Shown here in pieces: positions 17,968 through 27,911 of a DNA stretch of 64,000 nucleotides. The first letter of the stretch is position 1. Every line of letters begins with the position of its first letter. The notes below the pieces were generated by a model. The model saw only the letters and a program-made list of their open reading frames with translations, was not told where the DNA came from and searched no databases. The position numbers and the translations under genes are program-made. Source of the stretch: an uncultured bacterium (lineage in GTDB: Bacteria > Bacteroidota > Bacteroidia > Bacteroidales > Bacteroidaceae); contig CAJMNM010000001.1 in the NCBI GenBank assembly GCA_905214795.1, positions 124,001 through 188,000 on the forward strand. Reading direction: 5' to 3'.

Positions 17968-20901
17968 TTGCGAATAAGATTATTACATATCATCCTTATA
18001 GTTGTGGCCCTGCCACTGTTCACGACATGTTCGACAAAGAAAAACACGTCGGGAACCCGTTTTTACCATGCGATGACGGCCCGTTTCAACACTTATTTCA
18101 ACGGTCATCAGGCATTTCTTGAAGGAATAAAGGAGCAGGAAACCGGCCACAAGGATAATTACACCGAATTTTTACCGATATTCAACGTAAGGGCCAAAGC
18201 GACAGCCGCTCTCGGGAAAAGCAATTTTGAGACTGCGGTCACAAAATGCGAGAAAGCGATTAAGCAACACTCTATCAAGGCCAAGCCCAAGAGCAATGTC
18301 AACAAAAAGAAAACCGCGGCCGAAAAAGCCTACCGCGCCCGTAAAGAATTCAATCCGTTCTTAAAGCATGCGTGGCTGCTGCTCGGAAAAGCACAGTTTC
18401 AAAAGGGAGAGTTCATTGAAGCGGCTTCTACGTTTAATTACATCATTACGCTTTATGCCGGACAGCCGGACGTTGTATCTGTGGCACGTGCCTATCTGGC
18501 CCGCTGCTATGTTGAACTGGAATGGCCTTATGACGCAGAAGACGTGTTCAACAAAATAGGACGTGACAGTATCACTGCGGAAGGACGCCTTGAACGTGAC
18601 AGGTCGTATGCCGCGTATCTGATACTTACGCAACAGTTCAAGGAAGCTATTCCTGTATTGAAACGGTGTGTCAAAAAAGAAAAGCGCAAGTTGCAAAGAG
18701 CGCGCCTTAACTATCTGCTCGGACAACTTTACCATACCGAAGGAAACGACGCAGATGCCTACAAGGCGTATAAAAAGGTTATCAGAAGTAATCCGCCCTA
18801 CGACCTGGCCTTTAATGCCAGAATAGCCCAGACCGAAGTGACCCAGCAAGGTAATCACAGCAAAATCATCAAGAAGCTGAAGAGAATGGGACGCAACAGG
18901 AAGAACGTTGACTACAAGGACCTTATCTATTATGCGATAGGTAACATCTATCTGGCAGACAAAGATACCGCCCGCTGCATCGGCGCCTACGAATATGGCG
19001 CTAAAGAAAGTACGCAGAACGGTTCGGCAAAAGCCACCCTGCTGCTCCGTCTGGGAGGAATCTATTGGGAACGCGAGGACTATATCAACGCGCAACGTGT
19101 GTATGCGGAACTCATCGGCATATTGGACAAAGAAAACAAGGAATATAAAGAAATAGAGCACCGGTCGACCGTACTGACCGAACTTGAGCCTCATCTGTCG
19201 GCCATCAAGTTGCAGGACAGTCTGCAATGGCTTGCAAAAATCAGCGAACCGGAACGGCTTGCGGCCATAGACCGTGTTATCGAGGCCTTGAAAAAGAAAG
19301 AAAAAGAGGAGGCCAAGAAGGCTGTTGACGAAAAAATGAGCCAAAACCTTCAGGCTCAGAATGCCGCATCGCAAAACGCACGGCCCACCACGCAAAACAA
19401 CGCCAATAAGGGCCAGACGTTATGGTATTTCTACAACCCGTCTGTGGTAGCCCAAGGCAAGATGCAATTCGTACGCACATGGGGAAAACGCCCGTTGGAG
19501 GACAACTGGCGCATGAGTCATAAGAAAGAAAACAGCGGTTCGGACTTTGACGAATATGATTACAGCGAGGAGAATGACAGTGTGGCCGCTGCCATGGCAG
19601 ACAGCATCGCAGTGGCAGACAGCATTGCGGCTGTACAGCAGCAACTGGCAGACTCGTTTGCCCAGGACCCGCACCGACGCGAATATTATCTGCAACAGAT
19701 ACCGTTCTCGGAAGAACAGGTACAAGCCTCAAACGAGATATTAAAATCGTCTCTTTATGAAGCCGGCCTGATAGAAATAGAAAAACTTGAGAATTTCAGT
19801 CTGGCTTACCGCACACTGCTCAGACTTCTCAATGACTTTCCGGATACCGGCAACAAGGACATCATTTATTATCATATGTTCCTGATATGCGGCAGACTGG
19901 AACAGGCCGACGAGGCTGAAGCCTTCAAAGAAAAGCTCATCAGCGAATTTCCCGACAGCAAATATGCGGTTATGCTGGCTAATCCGCGCTACTCTCTTTA
20001 CGCACGTTACGGCAAACACATCGAAGACTCTCTCTATGCCGCGACATACGAAGCCTATCGTGTGAATAAATATGACGAGGTGGAGCGTAACTATCAGTTA
20101 TCCTCACAAGACTTTCCGGAAGGAGCTCACCGCGCGAAATTCATGTTTATCAGAGCCATGAGCCAGCTGTACGGCGGACAACAGGACAGTTTCCTCGTCT
20201 CACTGAAACAGGTCATCGAGAAATATCCCGAAGACGAGATTACCGCCATGGCAAAGGCTATTTTCAAAGGTATAGAAGAAGGACGTCCGCTTGCCAGCGG
20301 CAAATATGACGTAAGCGACATCTGGGGCAGACGAAGCATCACGGCAACGGCAGACTCTACAAGTCAGGCACAGACATTGAGCGACGACAGACTGTGCAGC
20401 TTTGTCTTCCTGCTGGCGTACCCTGAGAATTCTCTTGATGAAAACCAGCTATTGTTTGAAATGGCTCGATATAATTTTACTAACTTTGTAGTGCGCAACT
20501 TCGATATTGAAATCGTACCTGAGGGAGGTATCGTGCAATTCCGAATCAAAGGATTCAACAACTTTGACGAGGCCCACCTGTATACACAAAAACTGTATGC
20601 AGACCCGCACATGAGCAAACTGTTAAAGGGAATACGTTCTGTTATTATTTCAGAACAGAACCTGAAACTGCTAGGCACCACGTTCAGCTATGATGACTAC
20701 AAAGCATTCTATGACGAGCATTTCGCGCCTCTGGAAATTCCTAAGGACCTGATTCTGGACGACACCGGTGTAGAGATACGCACAGTAGACGACGAAGGTC
20801 CGGAATATTATGAAGAAGATGGCGATGAGGAATATCGCGGTGCGGGAAATGATAACGGCACCTCAGGAAATGACGACGACGATGGCGGTATCATATTTTA
20901 A
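17968..20901 (+). CDS. porW: PorW/SprE-like TPR lipoprotein
   Basis: 977 residues. The first in-frame initiator after an upstream stop is TTG at 17968, giving a signal peptide and lipobox (LFTTC). Helical repeats of the TPR kind fill about 40-430 (e.g. AWLLLGKAQFQKGEFIEAASTF), a low-complexity linker rich in Ala/Asp lies near 540-560, a second TPR-like part follows, and the last 45 residues are Asp/Glu/Gly-rich. Lipid-anchored SprE/PorW proteins are needed for type IX secretion and gliding in Bacteroidota. The gene is 21 bp before porX. A T9SS role here is inferred from family. Confidence 0.85.
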   Translation: MRIRLLHIILIVVALPLFTTCSTKKNTSGTRFYHAMTARFNTYFNGHQAFLEGIKEQETGHKDNYTEFLPIFNVRAKATAALGKSNFETAVTKCEKAIKQHSIKAKPKSNVNKKKTAAEKAYRARKEFNPFLKHAWLLLGKAQFQKGEFIEAASTFNYIITLYAGQPDVVSVARAYLARCYVELEWPYDAEDVFNKIGRDSITAEGRLERDRSYAAYLILTQQFKEAIPVLKRCVKKEKRKLQRARLNYLLGQLYHTEGNDADAYKAYKKVIRSNPPYDLAFNARIAQTEVTQQGNHSKIIKKLKRMGRNRKNVDYKDLIYYAIGNIYLADKDTARCIGAYEYGAKESTQNGSAKATLLLRLGGIYWEREDYINAQRVYAELIGILDKENKEYKEIEHRSTVLTELEPHLSAIKLQDSLQWLAKISEPERLAAIDRVIEALKKKEKEEAKKAVDEKMSQNLQAQNAASQNARPTTQNNANKGQTLWYFYNPSVVAQGKMQFVRTWGKRPLEDNWRMSHKKENSGSDFDEYDYSEENDSVAAAMADSIAVADSIAAVQQQLADSFAQDPHRREYYLQQIPFSEEQVQASNEILKSSLYEAGLIEIEKLENFSLAYRTLLRLLNDFPDTGNKDIIYYHMFLICGRLEQADEAEAFKEKLISEFPDSKYAVMLANPRYSLYARYGKHIEDSLYAATYEAYRVNKYDEVERNYQLSSQDFPEGAHRAKFMFIRAMSQLYGGQQDSFLVSLKQVIEKYPEDEITAMAKAIFKGIEEGRPLASGKYDVSDIWGRRSITATADSTSQAQTLSDDRLCSFVFLLAYPENSLDENQLLFEMARYNFTNFVVRNFDIEIVPEGGIVQFRIKGFNNFDEAHLYTQKLYADPHMSKLLKGIRSVIISEQNLKLLGTTFSYDDYKAFYDEHFAPLEIPKDLILDDTGVEIRTVDDEGPEYYEEDGDEEYRGAGNDNGTSGNDDDDGGIIF

Positions 20902-20922
20902 ACACCATAAAGGATTAAGACC

Positions 20923-22476
20923 ATGAGCAACGGCAAATTATTATGGGTTGACGATGAAATAGAGCTTCTGAAAGGCCATATCCTTTTCCTTGAAAAGAAA
21001 GGATATGAGGTTGAAACAGTCTCAAACGGACAGGACGCTACAGACTTGTGCCAGTCTAATACATATGACCTGATTCTGCTGGACGAGAACATGCCGGGGC
21101 TGAGCGGCCTGGAAACCCTGTCGCGTATCAAAGAAATAGCACCTACCGTACCGGTTGTCATGGTAACCAAAAGCGAAGAGGAGAACATCATGGACCAGGC
21201 TATCGGCTCAAAAATAGCCGACTATCTGATTAAACCGGTCAACCCTACCCAGATATTGCTATCGCTCAAGAAAAACATCCATAAAAAGGAAATCGTTACC
21301 GAGGTGGCACAAAACGCTTACCAGCAGAATTTCGGAAAAATCGGCATGCAGATTAACGACTCGTTCACGTTTGAAGAATGGGTTGAGGTATACAAAAGAC
21401 TGGTTTACTGGGAACTTGAACTGTCTGAGGCCGACAGCAGCATGAATGAGATGCTCATCATGCAAAAAACAGAGGCCAATCTGGCTTTCTCTAAGTTCAT
21501 CAGGAAACACTATACAGACTGGATAGAAAATCCGGAGAACCGCCCGATTATGAGTCCGGACATCTTTAAAAAGAAGATATTCCCTCTGCTTGGACAGGGA
21601 GAAAAGGTTTTTCTGCTTGTGCTTGACAATTTCAGATATGACCAGTGGCGTACGGTGGCCTCGGAACTGGCGGATTCTTTCCTTATTGACGAGGAACTGT
21701 ATTGCAGCATTCTGCCTACAGCCACACAGTATGCACGTAATGCCATCTTTTCGGGGCTTATGCCTAATCAGATAGCAGAAATGTTTCCCGAGCTCTGGGT
21801 TGACGAAGAAGAGGAAGAAGGCAAGAATCTTAACGAAGCGCCTTTGATACAGACTCAGCTGGACCGTTACCGGCGCAAAAACACATTCAGCTACCACAAA
21901 ATCAACGACTCACAAAGCGCGGAAAAGCTGGTAGCCCAGTTCAACCAGTTGGAAAAGTATGACCTTAACGTCATTGTATTGAACTTCATCGACATGCTGT
22001 CGCACGCACGTACCGAGCTGAAGATGGTACGCGAACTGGCTTCGAACGAGGCCGCATACCGCAGTATCACCCTAAGCTGGTTCCGCCACTCGGCCGTAAA
22101 CGCCCTGTTCAAGGCACTGGCTACAAGCAATTATAAAGTAATTGTCACTACAGATCATGGCAGTATACGTGTAAAGAATCCATTGAAAGTTGTAGGCGAC
22201 AGAAATACCAATACGAATTTACGATATAAACTGGGTAAGAACCTGAAATATAATCCGAAAGAGGTATACGAAATCAAAAAGCCTGTAAAGACCGGATTGC
22301 CGGCCCCCAATTTAAGTACGGTTTACGTATTTGCAGACGGGGATCACTTCTTTGCTTATCCGAACAATTACAACTACTATGTGTCTTACTATAAAGACAC
22401 CTTCCAACACGGAGGTATCTCTATGGAAGAGATGTTGATTCCACTTATCACCTTACAGGGAAAGAAACGGAACTAA
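20923..22476 (+). CDS. porX: PorX-type response regulator with PglZ phosphatase domain
   Basis: 517 residues. An N-terminal receiver domain (1-120) has acidic pair Asp10/Asp11, phospho-acceptor Asp54 in LLDENMPG and the KPVN Lys near 108. After a helical linker comes a PglZ domain of the alkaline-phosphatase superfamily (about 190-510) with LVLDNFRYDQWR, TDHGSIRV and HGGISMEEM as metal-site segments. PorX is the response regulator of PorXY, which controls T9SS genes in Porphyromonas, and hydrolyses oligonucleotide signals in characterised members. Same operon as the PorW-like gene. Confidence 0.92.
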   Translation: MSNGKLLWVDDEIELLKGHILFLEKKGYEVETVSNGQDATDLCQSNTYDLILLDENMPGLSGLETLSRIKEIAPTVPVVMVTKSEEENIMDQAIGSKIADYLIKPVNPTQILLSLKKNIHKKEIVTEVAQNAYQQNFGKIGMQINDSFTFEEWVEVYKRLVYWELELSEADSSMNEMLIMQKTEANLAFSKFIRKHYTDWIENPENRPIMSPDIFKKKIFPLLGQGEKVFLLVLDNFRYDQWRTVASELADSFLIDEELYCSILPTATQYARNAIFSGLMPNQIAEMFPELWVDEEEEEGKNLNEAPLIQTQLDRYRRKNTFSYHKINDSQSAEKLVAQFNQLEKYDLNVIVLNFIDMLSHARTELKMVRELASNEAAYRSITLSWFRHSAVNALFKALATSNYKVIVTTDHGSIRVKNPLKVVGDRNTNTNLRYKLGKNLKYNPKEVYEIKKPVKTGLPAPNLSTVYVFADGDHFFAYPNNYNYYVSYYKDTFQHGGISMEEMLIPLITLQGKKRN

Positions 22477-22553
22477 AGACCAAAACTCCGGAGCGGATGA
22501 CAATACCGGAGTGAGACCAAAAGAGAATATAATAATTAGAAGGATTAATAAAT

Positions 22554-22967
22554 ATGGAAATCAAGATTGACTCATTAGACCACATTCACGAAGCTGCCCG
22601 CACTTTTATCAACAACATGGGTGAGCATAGCGTATTTGCCATGTATGGCAAGATGGGCGCAGGAAAGACCACATTCACCAAAGCCATTTGCGAGGAACTT
22701 GGTGTAGAAGACGTCATCAACTCGCCGACTTTTGCCATTGTAAACGAATATCGCTCTGAAACAACAGGGGAACTGATTTACCACTTTGACTTTTACAGAA
22801 TAAAGAAACTTGAAGAGGTGTATGACATGGGATATGAAGATTACTTCTACAGCGGCGCTCTTTGCTTCATTGAGTGGCCTGAACTGATAGAGGAACTGCT
22901 CCCCGAAGACGCCATAAAGGTAACCATAGAAGAAAATGAAGATGGCAGCCGAAGTGTTAAATGGTAA
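22554..22967 (+). CDS. tsaE: tRNA threonylcarbamoyladenosine biosynthesis ATPase TsaE
   Basis: 137 residues. P-loop GKMGAGKTTFTKAI near residue 36, then NSPTFAIVNEY and YHFDFYRIKKLEEV, the signature of TsaE; the acidic C-terminal part FIEWPELIEELLPEDAI is complete. It powers TsaD in making t6A37 of ANN-decoding tRNAs in the cytoplasm. It follows porX by 77 bp and ends at a strong terminator. Confidence 0.96.
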   Translation: MEIKIDSLDHIHEAARTFINNMGEHSVFAMYGKMGAGKTTFTKAICEELGVEDVINSPTFAIVNEYRSETTGELIYHFDFYRIKKLEEVYDMGYEDYFYSGALCFIEWPELIEELLPEDAIKVTIEENEDGSRSVKW

Positions 22968-22995
22968 TTGCAGACACACCCTATACACATAACGA

Positions 22996-23034
22996 TATGG
23001 GAACCTCATTGAAAACAGGTTCCCATATTTTTTT
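22996..23034 (+). terminator. Terminator after tsaE
   Basis: Stem TATGGGAACCT / AGGTTCCCATA (22996-23006 and 23017-23027), then a run of T. Confidence 0.92.
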
Positions 23035-23075
23035 ACTCAAAAGCAATTGTCTTCTATAAAAGACTCATCAGCTTT

Positions 23076-23762
23076 TTATCTCTTACGTGCGGAAACAGCA
23101 AGAATAACACCTAAGGCAACACCTAAAAGAGCCGCACATAGTACACGCGCCTCAGGCGGCAACAGGAACGTAACCGTATGGGCAGGAAACCAAAACAACG
23201 GTATAGTCTTTTTAAACACGAAATTCCACTGTACATTCCAATTCAATGTTGTTATAATAGAACTCATCGGTATTGGAGTAACCAGACTACGCCACGAACC
23301 TCCGCACTGCAATATGTGTGTATCCGAAATCTTATGAAAGGTCATAAATACCGGACCAAAAAAGCTATTCATGGCTACGGATACCGAAAACGCCACCAAT
23401 ACCTTAGACCAGCTTAACGGTAAAGACATCAATGCCGTTGCGTTATCAAGCCCTATATATTCCAACACCACAGGCGTACCGGTAGAGAACAGAATCATGG
23501 CAAAATTAATTATCACTCCCAATACGCCCCAGACAACCATACGCGGGAAAAGTCCAAAACCCTGATAATTATACACTCCGGTACTGATGCGCAGGCCCAG
23601 CATCTCGCCCATTGTCGACAAAACGGCAAACTTAATGAAACTCATTATGATGCCATGTCCGGCATTGAAAGCTTTATACCACGCATAAACTTCGGGAAAC
23701 AAGATAAAAGGTAGGAACACTATGATTACCACCAAGGCAAAAACAAGGTCTTGTCTTTTCAT
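23076..23762 (-). CDS. Integral membrane protein, unknown
   Basis: I choose the Met of MKRQDLVFALVV (23762) as start; a longer frame adds MNLKSMT. About 228 residues with five hydrophobic segments; notable motifs are STMGEMLGLRI, GFGLFPRMVVWGVLG and NSFFGPVFMTFHKISDTH in loops. The arrangement of membrane helices around a GPVFMTFHK loop recalls the Mpv17/PMP22-like fold of eukaryotes, but this is only a resemblance. It is the only gene between the fumarase terminator and tsaE and is transcribed leftward. Confidence 0.75.
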   Translation of the reverse strand: MKRQDLVFALVVIIVFLPFILFPEVYAWYKAFNAGHGIIMSFIKFAVLSTMGEMLGLRISTGVYNYQGFGLFPRMVVWGVLGVIINFAMILFSTGTPVVLEYIGLDNATALMSLPLSWSKVLVAFSVSVAMNSFFGPVFMTFHKISDTHILQCGGSWRSLVTPIPMSSIITTLNWNVQWNFVFKKTIPLFWFPAHTVTFLLPPEARVLCAALLGVALGVILAVSARKR

Positions 23763-23803
23763 TGTCATAGATTTAAGATTCACACTGACCGCAAATGTAA
23801 CAA

Positions 23804-23841
23804 AAAATCCGTTGCCTGTTAAAAAACACGCAACGGATTTT
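23804..23841 (-). terminator. Terminator after the fumarase gene
   Basis: Twelve-bp perfect stem AAAATCCGTTGC / GCAACGGATTTT (23804-23815 and 23830-23841) followed leftward by TTG and T-rich sequence. Confidence 0.9.
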
Positions 23842-23869
23842 CTATTTCAGAGCTTAATAAATACTCAGT

Positions 23870-25516
23870 CTATTTTTTGCAGCATACGGGCCAGGGCTTA
23901 ATCTGCTTGAAAAAGTCGTTACCCTTGTTGTCTACCAGAATGAATGCAGGGAAATCAACCACCTCAATCTTCCAGATGGCCTCCATACCCAATTCTGGAT
24001 ATTCCACACACTCGATGCTCTTGATGTTATTCTGAGCCAGGATAGCAGCCGGACCACCAATTGAACCAAGATAGAAACCGCCATGCTTCTTGCAGGCATC
24101 TGTAACAGCCTGGCTACGGTTACCCTTTGCCAACATAATCATGCTTCCGCCATGGCTCTGGAACAAATCTACATAAGGATCCATACGTCCTGCTGTAGTC
24201 GGGCCCATTGAACCGCAAGCCATTCCGGCCGGAGTCTTAGCCGGACCCGCATAATAAATAGGATGGTCCTTAATATATTGTGGCAAATCCTCGCCACGAT
24301 CCAGACGCTCTTTCAGTTTGGCATGCGCAATGTCACGACCTACAATAATCGTACCGTTCAAAGAAAGACGTGTAGCTACTGGATATTTATCCAATTCTGC
24401 CAGAACTTCGTTCATCGGACGGTTAAGATCTATCTTAACAGCATTGCCTTCGCCGGCCTGACGTAATTCTTCAGGAATCAACTCGCCCGGATTGCTGTCC
24501 AGTTTCTCAATCCAGATACCATCCTTATTAATCTTACATTTGATATTACGGTCGGCAGAACAAGATACTCCCAAACCAACCGGACATGAAGCACCGTGAC
24601 GCGGCAGACGGACGATACGGACATCGTGTGCCATATACTTACCACCGAACTGCGCTCCGAGACCAATCTTATGAGCTTCTTCAAGCACCTGCTTCTCTAA
24701 TTCAACATCGCGGAAAGCACGACCTGTCTCATCGCCTGTAGTCGGGAGATTGTCGTAATAATGAGTTGACGCCAATTTAACAGTCAACAGATTCTTTTCT
24801 GCTGATGTACCACCAATAACAAACGCGATATGATAAGGCGGGCAAGCAGCTGTTCCAAGACTCTTCATCTTTTCTATCATGAACGGAACCAAAGTTGCCG
24901 GATTTAAAATGGCCTTGGTTTCCTGATAAAGATAGGTTTTATTGGCTGAACCACCACCTTTGGTCACACAAAGGAAACGATACTCCATACCTTCTGTAGC
25001 CTCAAGATCGATCTGTGCCGGCAAGTTGCACTTTGTATTTACTTCTTCGTACATGCTTAAAGGCGCATTCTGGCTATAGCGCAGATTCTCCTCTGTATAG
25101 GTTTTATATACACCTTTTGACAGTGCTTCCTCATCGCAATAGCCTGTCCATACCTGCTGTCCTTTTTCGCCGTGGATAATAGCGGTACCGGTATCCTGGC
25201 ACAAAGGTAACTTACCTTTCACCGCAATTTCTGCATTACGCAAGAAGGTCAGAGCCACGTATTTATCATTCTCACTGGCTTCAGGATCGCTAAGAATCTT
25301 GGCTACCTGTTCGTTATGTGAACGACGCAACATGAAAGACACATCGCGGAAGGCTGCATTGGCCATTGCGGTCAAGCCTTCGGGTGCGACTTTCAAAATA
25401 GGTTTTCCCTCAAACTCGCTGACTGACACATAGTCCTTTGTCAGCAAATAATATTCCGTATCGTCTTTGCCCAACTGGAACATCGGCGCATACTTGAATT
25501 CTGGTACATTTGCCAT
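23870..25516 (-). CDS. Fumarate hydratase class I (iron-sulfur)
   Basis: Reversible fumarate/malate conversion, central to the succinate branch in anaerobic Bacteroidales. 548 residues, the length of a fused alpha-beta class I enzyme. The N-terminal half has LPLCQDTGTAI and TKCNLPAQIDL with Fe-S cysteines, KGGGSANK and the SCPVGLGVSCS segment; the C-terminal domain has CGSMGPTTAGRMDPYVDLFQ and MLAKGNRS. The [4Fe-4S] cluster is expected to be oxygen-labile, which suits an anaerobe. A -7 box TAACTTTG (complement of 25554-25561) precedes it. Confidence 0.97.
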   Translation of the reverse strand: MANVPEFKYAPMFQLGKDDTEYYLLTKDYVSVSEFEGKPILKVAPEGLTAMANAAFRDVSFMLRRSHNEQVAKILSDPEASENDKYVALTFLRNAEIAVKGKLPLCQDTGTAIIHGEKGQQVWTGYCDEEALSKGVYKTYTEENLRYSQNAPLSMYEEVNTKCNLPAQIDLEATEGMEYRFLCVTKGGGSANKTYLYQETKAILNPATLVPFMIEKMKSLGTAACPPYHIAFVIGGTSAEKNLLTVKLASTHYYDNLPTTGDETGRAFRDVELEKQVLEEAHKIGLGAQFGGKYMAHDVRIVRLPRHGASCPVGLGVSCSADRNIKCKINKDGIWIEKLDSNPGELIPEELRQAGEGNAVKIDLNRPMNEVLAELDKYPVATRLSLNGTIIVGRDIAHAKLKERLDRGEDLPQYIKDHPIYYAGPAKTPAGMACGSMGPTTAGRMDPYVDLFQSHGGSMIMLAKGNRSQAVTDACKKHGGFYLGSIGGPAAILAQNNIKSIECVEYPELGMEAIWKIEVVDFPAFILVDNKGNDFFKQIKPWPVCCKK

Positions 25517-25570
25517 AATCGTTAGGATTTAAATAAGTTTATTGATGTTGATGCAAAGTTACATAAAAAA

Positions 25571-26836
25571 TCATTGTTGCAGTTCATCCTCGTCGTACTT
25601 TTGGAAGAGGAAATCATTATACGGATACTTTTGAACATGCAATTCGCGCACTTTCATATAAAGCATCTGTTTGAGTTCTTCAATATTGGTCTTATTGCGC
25701 GCGGAAATGAATATACAATTATCATTCAAACGTGCCATCCAGGTTTTCATCATATCGGCCAATGAAATATTTTCTTTGGTTGACGGAGTCAGATCGTCGG
25801 CTTCTTTTTCCACCCAACTGTACGCATCGACTTTATTAAAGACAATCATAGTTGGTTTTTCACTGCATTTCAAATCGGCCAGAGTCTTTTCTACGACCTT
25901 AATCTGATCCTCGAAATCGGGATGGGAGATATCAACGACATGAACCAGCAAATCGGCCTCGCGCACCTCGTCCAATGTGCTTTTGAAAGAATCAACAAGG
26001 TCTGTAGGCAATTTACGGATAAAACCGACCGTATCGGACAACAAGAAAGGTAAATTGTCGATAATGACTTTACGCACAGTCGTGTCGAGGGTAGCAAACA
26101 ATTTATTCTCGGCAAACACTTCGCTTTTGGAAAGTAAATTCATGAGCGTGCTCTTACCGACATTGGTATAACCAACCAAAGCCACACGAATCATACGCCC
26201 ACGATTACCACGCTGAGTAGTTTTCTGCTTATCAATCTCAGCCAAGCGTTGCTTAAGCAAAGACATGCGGTTCAAAATAATTCGGCGGTCCATTTCCAAC
26301 TGCGTCTCACCAGGTCCACGCAATCCCACAGAACCTTTACCGCCACCGGAACCGGAACCACCACCCTGACGCTCGAGGTGGGTCCACAAACGCTGCAAAC
26401 GCGGCAACATGTATCTGTATTGTGCCAATTCAACCTGAGTCTTGGCATTAGCCGTCTGCGCACGCATCGCAAAAATATCCAAAATCAATGAGGTCCGGTC
26501 AAGAATCTTCACCTTAAGTTCTTTTTCAATGTTACGCAATTGCTTTGCCGACAATTCGTCATCGAAAATCACCATTCCGATTTCCCGTTCTGCCTCAGCC
26601 TCATCTTCTATATATTGTCTTATTTCATCCAGTTTTCCTTTTCCGACATAAGTGACAGAGTTTGGACCGTTTACTTTTTGGGTAAAACGCTTCACCGTTA
26701 CCGCACCTGCCGTATGAGCTAGGAATTCCAACTCATCCAAATATTCATTCGTCTTACGCTCATCCTGTGTCTGCGTAACCAATCCGACCAAAACCGCAGT
26801 TTCAGCCTGCGCTTCGGAAAGGACAAATTCTTTCAT
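25571..26836 (-). CDS. hflX: Ribosome-associated GTPase HflX
   Basis: 421 residues. The N-terminal HflX domain (about 1-180) includes the characteristic GLRGPGETQLEMDRR and a Gly-rich stretch near residue 160. The GTPase domain has G1 GYTNVGKST (about 215), G3 DTVGFI, and G4 NKVD; a variable C-terminal region follows. HflX binds the 50S ribosome and helps rescue stalled or stressed ribosomes. It precedes the fumarase gene in the same direction by 54 bp. C-terminus QKYDEDELQQ is intact. Confidence 0.95.
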   Translation of the reverse strand: MKEFVLSEAQAETAVLVGLVTQTQDERKTNEYLDELEFLAHTAGAVTVKRFTQKVNGPNSVTYVGKGKLDEIRQYIEDEAEAEREIGMVIFDDELSAKQLRNIEKELKVKILDRTSLILDIFAMRAQTANAKTQVELAQYRYMLPRLQRLWTHLERQGGGSGSGGGKGSVGLRGPGETQLEMDRRIILNRMSLLKQRLAEIDKQKTTQRGNRGRMIRVALVGYTNVGKSTLMNLLSKSEVFAENKLFATLDTTVRKVIIDNLPFLLSDTVGFIRKLPTDLVDSFKSTLDEVREADLLVHVVDISHPDFEDQIKVVEKTLADLKCSEKPTMIVFNKVDAYSWVEKEADDLTPSTKENISLADMMKTWMARLNDNCIFISARNKTNIEELKQMLYMKVRELHVQKYPYNDFLFQKYDEDELQQ

Positions 26837-27073
26837 AATATTTCTGCTATTCTTATATTCAAACTGTTAATACGTACGGTATGCTTCAAGCCACCATTCA
26901 ATATACAAGGCAACCGTAAACTTTATTCTCCAAAAGTACAAATATAATTTCATTATACAAAGCGGAGCAAACCAAATATCCCTTTTTACCGTGGTAAAAA
27001 AGCAGACATTAACATCATTCTTTCATTTGAATTCGCTATATTTGTCGAAAAGACAATAACAGCCATATCTACA

Positions 27074-27745
27074 ATGAGAAAGTCGTTTATAATCTACCTT
27101 ATTACTCTTTTATACTGCTCTCTTCCCATTATGGCACAACAGGTACAGGAAGACGAGACGACGTATATTCCTTACGCATTTCCACAATACAGGAAAGCAA
27201 CCGTTACCATGATGTTTGGCAGCAAAAAAGAAGTAATGGGTAATATCTATCTTGACGGAAGTAAATTTTATTTTTTAAAAGACAGTGTCTCTATAGAAGC
27301 GTCATTAAGCAATATCCACCGCGTTGCTTTCGGAGATACTTTATATATGCCGGTGGATACAATGCTGGCACGTATCGTTGCGACAGACAGTAATAAAATG
27401 CTGGTATGTATCCGTACTATCGACAAATATAAAATGAAAGGATGCAACGACGGCATACACGGTGAAGACAAACGTGGCGAAGGTATGGCTTATTTTCAGC
27501 TTGACATGTTCAGTTCCATGGGATTTATAGAACTGAACTCAGACCAGACAGACCATTCCAAGCTTTTTCCGCTTAAACGAGAATATTTCTATATTCTGAA
27601 CGGTGAAATTGTACCGGCCAAAGAACGCCCAGTCATGAAACGTTATACAAAGGCTCAACGTAAAGTAATCAAAGGAATGACAGAAAACAGATTCTGGAGC
27701 TGGAAGGATGAAAACTCACTTATTCAGCTTCTCGAACTGCTATAA
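27074..27745 (+). CDS. Secreted hypothetical protein
   Basis: 223 residues with a signal peptide (MRKSFIIYLITLLYCSLPIMA). The mature part has several strand-rich segments, including ATVTMMFGSKKEVMGNIYLDG and MLVCIRTIDKYKMKG; two Cys are too few to infer a metal site. There is no motif that I recognise. It stands alone, with the leftward hflX on one side and a convergent lipoprotein on the other. Confidence 0.78.
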   Translation: MRKSFIIYLITLLYCSLPIMAQQVQEDETTYIPYAFPQYRKATVTMMFGSKKEVMGNIYLDGSKFYFLKDSVSIEASLSNIHRVAFGDTLYMPVDTMLARIVATDSNKMLVCIRTIDKYKMKGCNDGIHGEDKRGEGMAYFQLDMFSSMGFIELNSDQTDHSKLFPLKREYFYILNGEIVPAKERPVMKRYTKAQRKVIKGMTENRFWSWKDENSLIQLLELL

Positions 27746-27806
27746 ACAAAGCAAACAGTCATGGTGACATGCTGAAAACCATAACAAACAGATTAATAAC
27801 AACAAA

Positions 27807-27841
27807 AAGCAGGAAGATACTTAAAAATTATCTTCCCGCTT
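27807..27841. terminator. Terminator between convergent genes
   Basis: Stem AAGCaGGAAGATA / TATCTTCCcGCTT (27807-27819 and 27829-27841) with one mismatch; T-rich sequence follows rightward. Confidence 0.75.
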
Positions 27842-27911
27842 ATATTTCTTCGTTTTTTCAACATACCCCTTACAGGCTATAAGAAGAAAATTCCGCTATA
27901 CAATCCTGTTG

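Noticed and set aside
18361..19395. 344-codon minus-strand frame
   Set aside because: Antisense to the TPR repeats of the PorW-like gene.
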